NCBI GenBank assembly: GCA_950097015.1
Contig: CATNEN010000025.1
Location: 8,234,501 to 8,298,500 of the forward strand
Source: Macrostomum hystrix
Lineage: Eukaryota; Platyhelminthes; Macrostomidae
DNA length: 64,000 bases
Direction: 5' to 3'
This document shows positions 58,655 through 64,000 of the stretch, one piece after another. The notes under the pieces were generated by a model that had not been told where the DNA came from, searched no databases, and saw nothing but the letters and a program-made list of their open reading frames with translations. Each line of letters opens with the position of its first letter. The first letter of the stretch is position 1. Both the position numbers and the translations under genes were made by a program.

Positions 58655-61600
58655 TCAGACTAACTGCGGAGAATAGCGTGAAAGCACAAAGACTGCTCCA
58701 ACAATATAGGGCAGAAAAGCATGCCAGATGGTCCGTGGCGCCAGTTTGAATTCGCACGGTACAGTAATGTTGCGCAGCGCTGGGCAGTACTTCTCCGCGC
58801 CGCCGTCTGAACTCTCGTGCGCGCAGGTTCCGTTAATGATTCGGTAGGCGCCCGATGCGACCAGTTTGCGCATCAGCTTGCAGTTAAAATCGAATGCGTT
58901 GAGCTTTCTCTCGCGCCAGTTTTCTATCACAAGTAGGAACAAATTTGTCTCCTTCAACGATGTTACATAATAGAAGCCCTGCATACATGGTCCGGACACG
59001 TTGCCTACTAGCATGCGGCTCTTGCCTAGCGCTGTCTCATTCACTTCAAATGAGATCACGTCCTGAATGCAGCCATACGAGTTAGAGAAGCCAGGTATCG
59101 GGCCGCGAGTCTTGTACAGGTCATCGCTCTCTTCCGGTGTCGTCGGTATGCCATTCATTGTCACCTTAGGCGCGCTGCCTGTAAAACTGCAGGTGCCCTG
59201 AAAGTCTACTGACTCATCTCGCTGGATTAAGTTCTGACGGAATACGAGGTTCATCATCACCTCTCCCTCCTTTTGGCCTAAAGTGACGCCTTTGTACTTT
59301 CCTTCGTCAAGATCAGTGGCAGAAATGAAGTCGGGTGCCATAATAACATTGACGCGATTATCGAATAAATAGCACAGCGTCTTGCATGCGTTCTTGGTGC
59401 CATCTGGACACGTGTACTTAGCGTTGCATGATTTAACACCGTCAGAGGCTTGCATTAAATTATAGACCTTGCGGTGAAAATTATTGTAATTTAAATCCAA
59501 GCTAGTTATGGCCTCAATGCGCTCGGTTGCGCACCGTTTGCCGTGCTCAATCTCTCTAGTTGGTCCTTGGGCTGCACTGATGTAACAGTAGCCGCTGATG
59601 CACTCGATGCCTTCCTCACAGGGACAGCCACCAGGCTTAGCCTTCGTTGTATTTGACGCTTCGCATTGAGTAAGATTTTTATTATCCATGCCTTCAAATA
59701 CTGCCTGTGAGATTGTAATAATTTTTCCACTGCCTGCAGAGTCGAAGTACGGCGTTGATATAGAAGTCTTTGTTGGCGAACTTTTTGTTCGACTGTACCA
59801 GGGCCTGGTTGTTGGATCGTACAACCTAACCGAGCGGTGTCCAGGATACGTTCTGAAAACACCACTTCGCATACCAACGTAGGTCCAGATCACTTCATCT
59901 ATCCAGCTGAACTGCCTGTCCCGCCATCTCTCTTCAATTGGTTGAGTTACTAAAACATAAGCCCGGACACCTTTTTCATATTTACTACCGTTTTCGCAGC
60001 TGTCGTCGCTTATGTTGCCGGTCATGTATTTGTGGGCTTCCAAAGTCTTTCCTGCAAGATCGTCGTCGAAAAAGTATTCTAGTGGCTCGCAGTAGCACTT
60101 TGGCGCTAAGGAATATGCTGGAGTGAAACTCTGTAACTCGCAGTTTCAAGTATTTCGACATGTTGTATTTCACGTTCAAATACTTGAAAACATCAGGATA
60201 CACACCGAGAACTTTGCTGCTGTTATATTCAATCAGAAGGTTAAAATAACTCGTATTTGCTGGTTTTAAGTGTGTAAAGTCGATCTTTGGTTCGATCAGC
60301 CTTCTGTAAACCTTGTCGGTCCTGGATAGTACGAATGCCACTGAATAGTCTGTGTCGTTAACTTTGCTGTAATAGTACTCTAATGGCATCGTTTCGTACT
60401 TGACTCCTGCCCTGTGATCACCTTTGGGAATGCCGCGCCTGCCGTTCTTTATTTCAACCATGCCTGTCTTTCCGCTTATCATGTTCCGATAAACCGTGTT
60501 GAAATCCTTCGGTACACCCTTTTTATTTTGTTCCATTCTTTGAATATGAATGAATATTGGGTCGTCCTTGAGCGTTGCGCTACCTTTTAGCAGTGGGTGG
60601 TAGATAGTTTGTCCTTCCTTGTCAATTAGAAAAGATGTCACTGAGCCCCATTGCTTTCTTGTTACATATGTTTCAATCTCCTCCTAGAGTGGCATCAACT
60701 CCCACTACGCCGATCGTTTTTTGCCTGTCTCCATCGATTCTGCTAATTACCGGCACAGCGTGAGTAACCATTGTTCCTAGTCCAAACGCGTCAATGTAGG
60801 GCGAAGTCCACAGGCCCTCTGTGTTAGGAGAAATTCGGGCTAGAAAGTCGAAATAATTGTCCATGCGAGAGATCAAATTCTCCCCATTCTCCAGTTTGCG
60901 TAGGCTACCACTGTGATTGCAAGCTAGCGCGCCCGGGAACATCTGGCCATCATCCTTTATTAGATAGCTGAATATCCTTGCCTGAGGTCTCGTATTAAGA
61001 TTTGTTGAGTTTACTATGGACCAGACTCTTGTCCAGTTGTACTTGCACACTGGACCAGGAACGTAGCCGGATCTTGTGTAATAACCGGGTCCGCAGCGAA
61101 CTGTTTCACCGTCAGTATCTTTTCCATCGGTAATGAATATTAAAATTGATAGACACCTAGTTCTCGTTGTTGAGTTTAGCAGATCAAATGCCATTTGAAA
61201 TCCGTGCTCCAGTTCACTTGTTCCACCCGGTATAAGTCCATCAATTTTCTCCATCAGATCTTTTCTAAATTCAATTGTCGCTGGGACCATTTTGTTTACT
61301 TGACAGCTAAGAACTTCAGACTTGAATGAATGCCATTTGCCGACTTCATCCCAGTGGCTTGCTCTGGCACAAACAACGTTCAAGTAGTCTTGCTTAGTTA
61401 GCGTTTTAATTACAGCTTTGGCAACTGACCTGGCGATACCAAACTTTTCTCCCGTCATGCTCGCGCTGCAATCGATTACTATGACAACATCCTTAGGACC
61501 ACTAGTGGCTGCAATGTACCACGGTCTTATTCGAGGATCATAGTCCGTATAGAAACCGACAAAGTTAGAGCTCCACTCTCTACCAGGAAATAATCGAGTT

Positions 61601-62280
61601 ACCCCAGTGCTTGATCCGAAATATTGCCATCGAATACTGGGATCTTTTTTATAATTTTCCATAAAAATCTTCTCCAGCTCATATGTCCATTCGACGGTAA
61701 ATATGGTCTCATTCAGATCTCGAGGTACATCGTCAGCAATTTTTATAGTAGAGATGTTGTATGTAATGTTCTGACGGAAAAATGCTTTCTGAGTCATACC
61801 GACATCCTTCAGTTTCTTGGGTATATCTGAGTCGCGATAGATGTCCGGATGCAGATCCTGCAAGTTTGGTGATATCTTTCTCGTTCCATTCCTTACCTCC
61901 TGATAATATCGTGCGTATACTTCAGCTGCCTCTTTGGCGATTCTTTTTGCATATTCTTTCTTCTTGCTGAAGTACTCGCCAAGCTCGCGATTTACTTCTT
62001 GTATTACCTTGCTGCCATCTTTATTCTCGAGCTCATACGTGGCTTGATCGAACAACATTTGAGTCTGGTCGCGCTGTATACCATCAGAGGCCACCTGCTG
62101 TATGTAGTTTTGAATCATATCGGCCCAGTTGTAGACGTCACCGTACATTGTGCCGTCTTCGTCTCTGCTGGTTGTGTCGTCTGAGCCTGCCATTGAGTAG
62201 GTGGCTGCCACTTTACTAATAGACTGGCAGCTGGCGTCTCGAATTATAGAATTGCTTAGATAGAGGCATAGGGAAAGCAT
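58655..62280 (-). CDS. CACNA2D: Voltage-gated calcium channel alpha2/delta subunit, intronless, with frame breaks
   Basis: An extracellular auxiliary subunit that promotes surface expression of Cav channels. From ATG 62280 the order is a VWA N-terminal domain (about residues 90-240, with WQYFGSSTGVTRLFPGREW), RPWYIAATSGPKDVVIVID leading into the VWA domain with a complete MIDAS (D270-x-S272-x-S274, T354, D385), then SPYIDAFGLGTMVTHAVPV and GVVGVDATL of the Cache-type region. A second half follows with many cysteines and a hydrophobic C-terminus (IWHAFLPYIVGAVFVL), which suggests a GPI signal or membrane anchor. Two single-base insertions break the frame: at 60683-60684 (restoring TLEEIETYV) and in a T run at 60126-60128 (minus strand; restoring EFTPAYSLAPKCYC). 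Without them the 3,626-bp span is 1,208 codons including the stop. No intron is needed, which is unusual because vertebrate orthologues have dozens. The subtype is not resolved. Confidence 0.94.
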
Positions 62281-64000
62281 AGAATAGCACTCCTTTCTTC
62301 ATTGTGGTCGCTGGACTATCCCTGAACTTTATGTCTCGTGATTTAATGCTCTCAAAGGCTGGTAACGAAAGCGCTGCCTTTTATCAATCAGTAATTCACC
62401 TTTAGTCCAATGAGCTCACGGCTTTCTCTTATCCCTCACGGCTTGCCTGATGCGAGAGGAGCGAAACAGACTCCTGGATTATTCAGTGCGACTCCCCCTG
62501 TCCCCAAGCTTGTCCCAACTCTCTCCTCCCCATCCTGTTTGTGTGTACACAGGGACACGATGCAAAGAAGTGTACGGGTGTGACCCTCTAGTTGGCAACC
62601 CCAAAACTGTACTCTTTCCACCAACAGGAGATCTGCATTGACAGTTTTTACGTTGGCTTAACTGCCACCCTGTCCCTCCAACTCCGGACCTCCTCCACCT
62701 TCCCTTGTTCCTCTTCGCCTGCATTCGTCTCTCAGTCTTTCATCTCTCGCTCTCGCTTTTCTCTCTTTATCTCGACCTTCTATCTTCAATTTCCTTGCTC
62801 ACACACGAAATAGCGGCGGTACCCGTTGGCCAAATTTCCCACAGTCCCCCGCCCCGCCCTGCCAACCTCTTGCAAAAAATTCCATTCCCTGTGCCTGCCC
62901 AGCCTTCCTCTGCTATCTTATCCCTAACATGCCCGCCTCTCATTTCTTATTATCGAGTTAACGAATCTCGAGGCTTGACCGCGCGGCTTACTAAATTGCA
63001 TTGGGAAAGGCTCTAGCCAGCGGGGGCGTTAGGCGGCTTGTTTGCGCAGGTGCTTGTGAGTGAGTGGCGCTTTTGCAGCTTAGCGCTTGTTTAAAGATAA
63101 GATTATCCCTAGTTCAATATAAAAAATATCGCAGAAGTATAGGATGAGTAGGTTGAATTTATCAGCATATTTCCTTCATATGCTCGAACTTTATTATGAG
63201 AAAAATATGAAGTAAATTCCCAGTTTAGAACCTCGAAACCCAAAAAATGCTCTGCTCAAATAAAGATTATATTTGTGATTTTACTATTCGTTTTTGAAAA
63301 GTTTCTTTTCTACTAGGCACTCGCAGTGCTTGCTAATCAACTCTAGGCGGTCATTGCCTTAATTCATCATGCGTCTACTATGGCTTTTGCAGTTCTCTAG
63401 AGTACTTATTGATTCTCATCATCAGCCTTCAACTTTTTCCCCGTCTACATGTGTTCTGTATTTCGCTCGACGCGCTACTTTCCATTTTGGAACCTTGAGT
63501 TGCAACACAAAAAAGAAGAGGCTAGAAGAAATTTAAGTAACGCGAAGACTGGACGCTACGAAGAGTGAGAGCGAGAACGAAGACAGAATCCTGCCCATCC
63601 ACTTCCATCCTCTTCTCTTCCTTGAGAGCGGCGCGACAGAGAGAGGTAGAGACTGTGTGTGAAGACGATGAGAATAGCTTAGTAAAAATGTGACGCATAA
63701 GGAATGGATTGGGAGAGAGCTGCGACCGATTTGGGGTAGTTTGGCCTGGTGGGAGTGTGTAGTCCTGCCCAGCCTCCGCGGTGTGTGCGCGTGTGTGCGT
63801 TGCGCGGCGCGTCTCATTGGAAAGAGAAGATGAGAAACGGATTGGTTGGCGGTTGACGATGATGCTAGGGACTAGACGCTGGAGCTTTGGGGCTTTAGAA
63901 GAGGACTGGGCTTAATAATGTAGCTCAGGAAGAAAAAAAGAGAAAAGCTTCATATAAGACTGGACTGGACTGGAATGCCCGGGGTGCTTGGTTGTGGCAG
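62281..64000. other. Upstream region of CACNA2D
   Basis: Immediately upstream on the minus strand an ATG at 62302 begins MKKGVLFY in another frame (see findings). The rest is pyrimidine-rich at 62490-62800 and contains a GTGTGTGCGCGTGTGTGCG patch near 63783. No gene is supported; a promoter is likely but no specific element is convincing. Confidence 0.4.

Overview
This is a window of animal nuclear DNA. The evidence is spliceosomal introns with GT..AG borders, metazoan gene families (a voltage-gated calcium-channel alpha2/delta subunit, drebrin-like/ABP1, SCOC, NME6, an LRR-Ig-like transmembrane receptor), tRNA-headed SINEs and a very high load of minisatellites. Good 3' splice acceptors lie a few bases upstream of several start codons, as expected in animals with spliced-leader trans-splicing. 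My best guess is an invertebrate, perhaps a flatworm or another lophotrochozoan, but I cannot name the species.

Layout. Positions 1-45.6 kb hold about 21 separate tandem-repeat arrays with units of 12 to 66 bp. Together they cover about 21 kb, almost half of that interval. Between them lie SINE copies (6.8, 14.3, 32.8, 33.5, 34.4 and 37.0 kb), an LRR receptor gene on the + strand (12,046-14,128) and non-coding DNA. From 39.2 to 47.6 kb three conserved genes follow each other on the minus strand: NME6, then SCOC, then DBNL. DBNL carries a minisatellite in each of its three largest introns. From 45.6 kb to the right edge there are no minisatellite arrays. That part is AT-rich and contains a decayed MULE transposase (50.0-50.3 kb), a 650-bp MITE with perfect 18-bp inverted ends (53.1-53.8 kb), a retroelement remnant (57.0-57.4 kb) and an intronless 3.6-kb CACNA2D gene on the minus strand (58.7-62.3 kb).

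Four of the five genes can be read through only if one or a few single bases are treated as extra, whereas DBNL is intact. In three genes each shift is explained by one inserted base; the LRR receptor needs two extra bases, one missing base or a tiny intron. The encoded proteins are otherwise well conserved, so long-read insertion errors explain this better than pseudogene decay, but resequencing should decide.

The genes do not form an obvious pathway: DBNL links actin to endocytosis, SCOC acts at the Golgi and in autophagy, NME6 is a nucleoside diphosphate kinase-family protein, CACNA2D is a calcium-channel auxiliary subunit, and the LRR protein is probably a cell-surface adhesion or signalling receptor. 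Most long open frames in the left half are artefacts of tandem repeats and are not annotated as genes.
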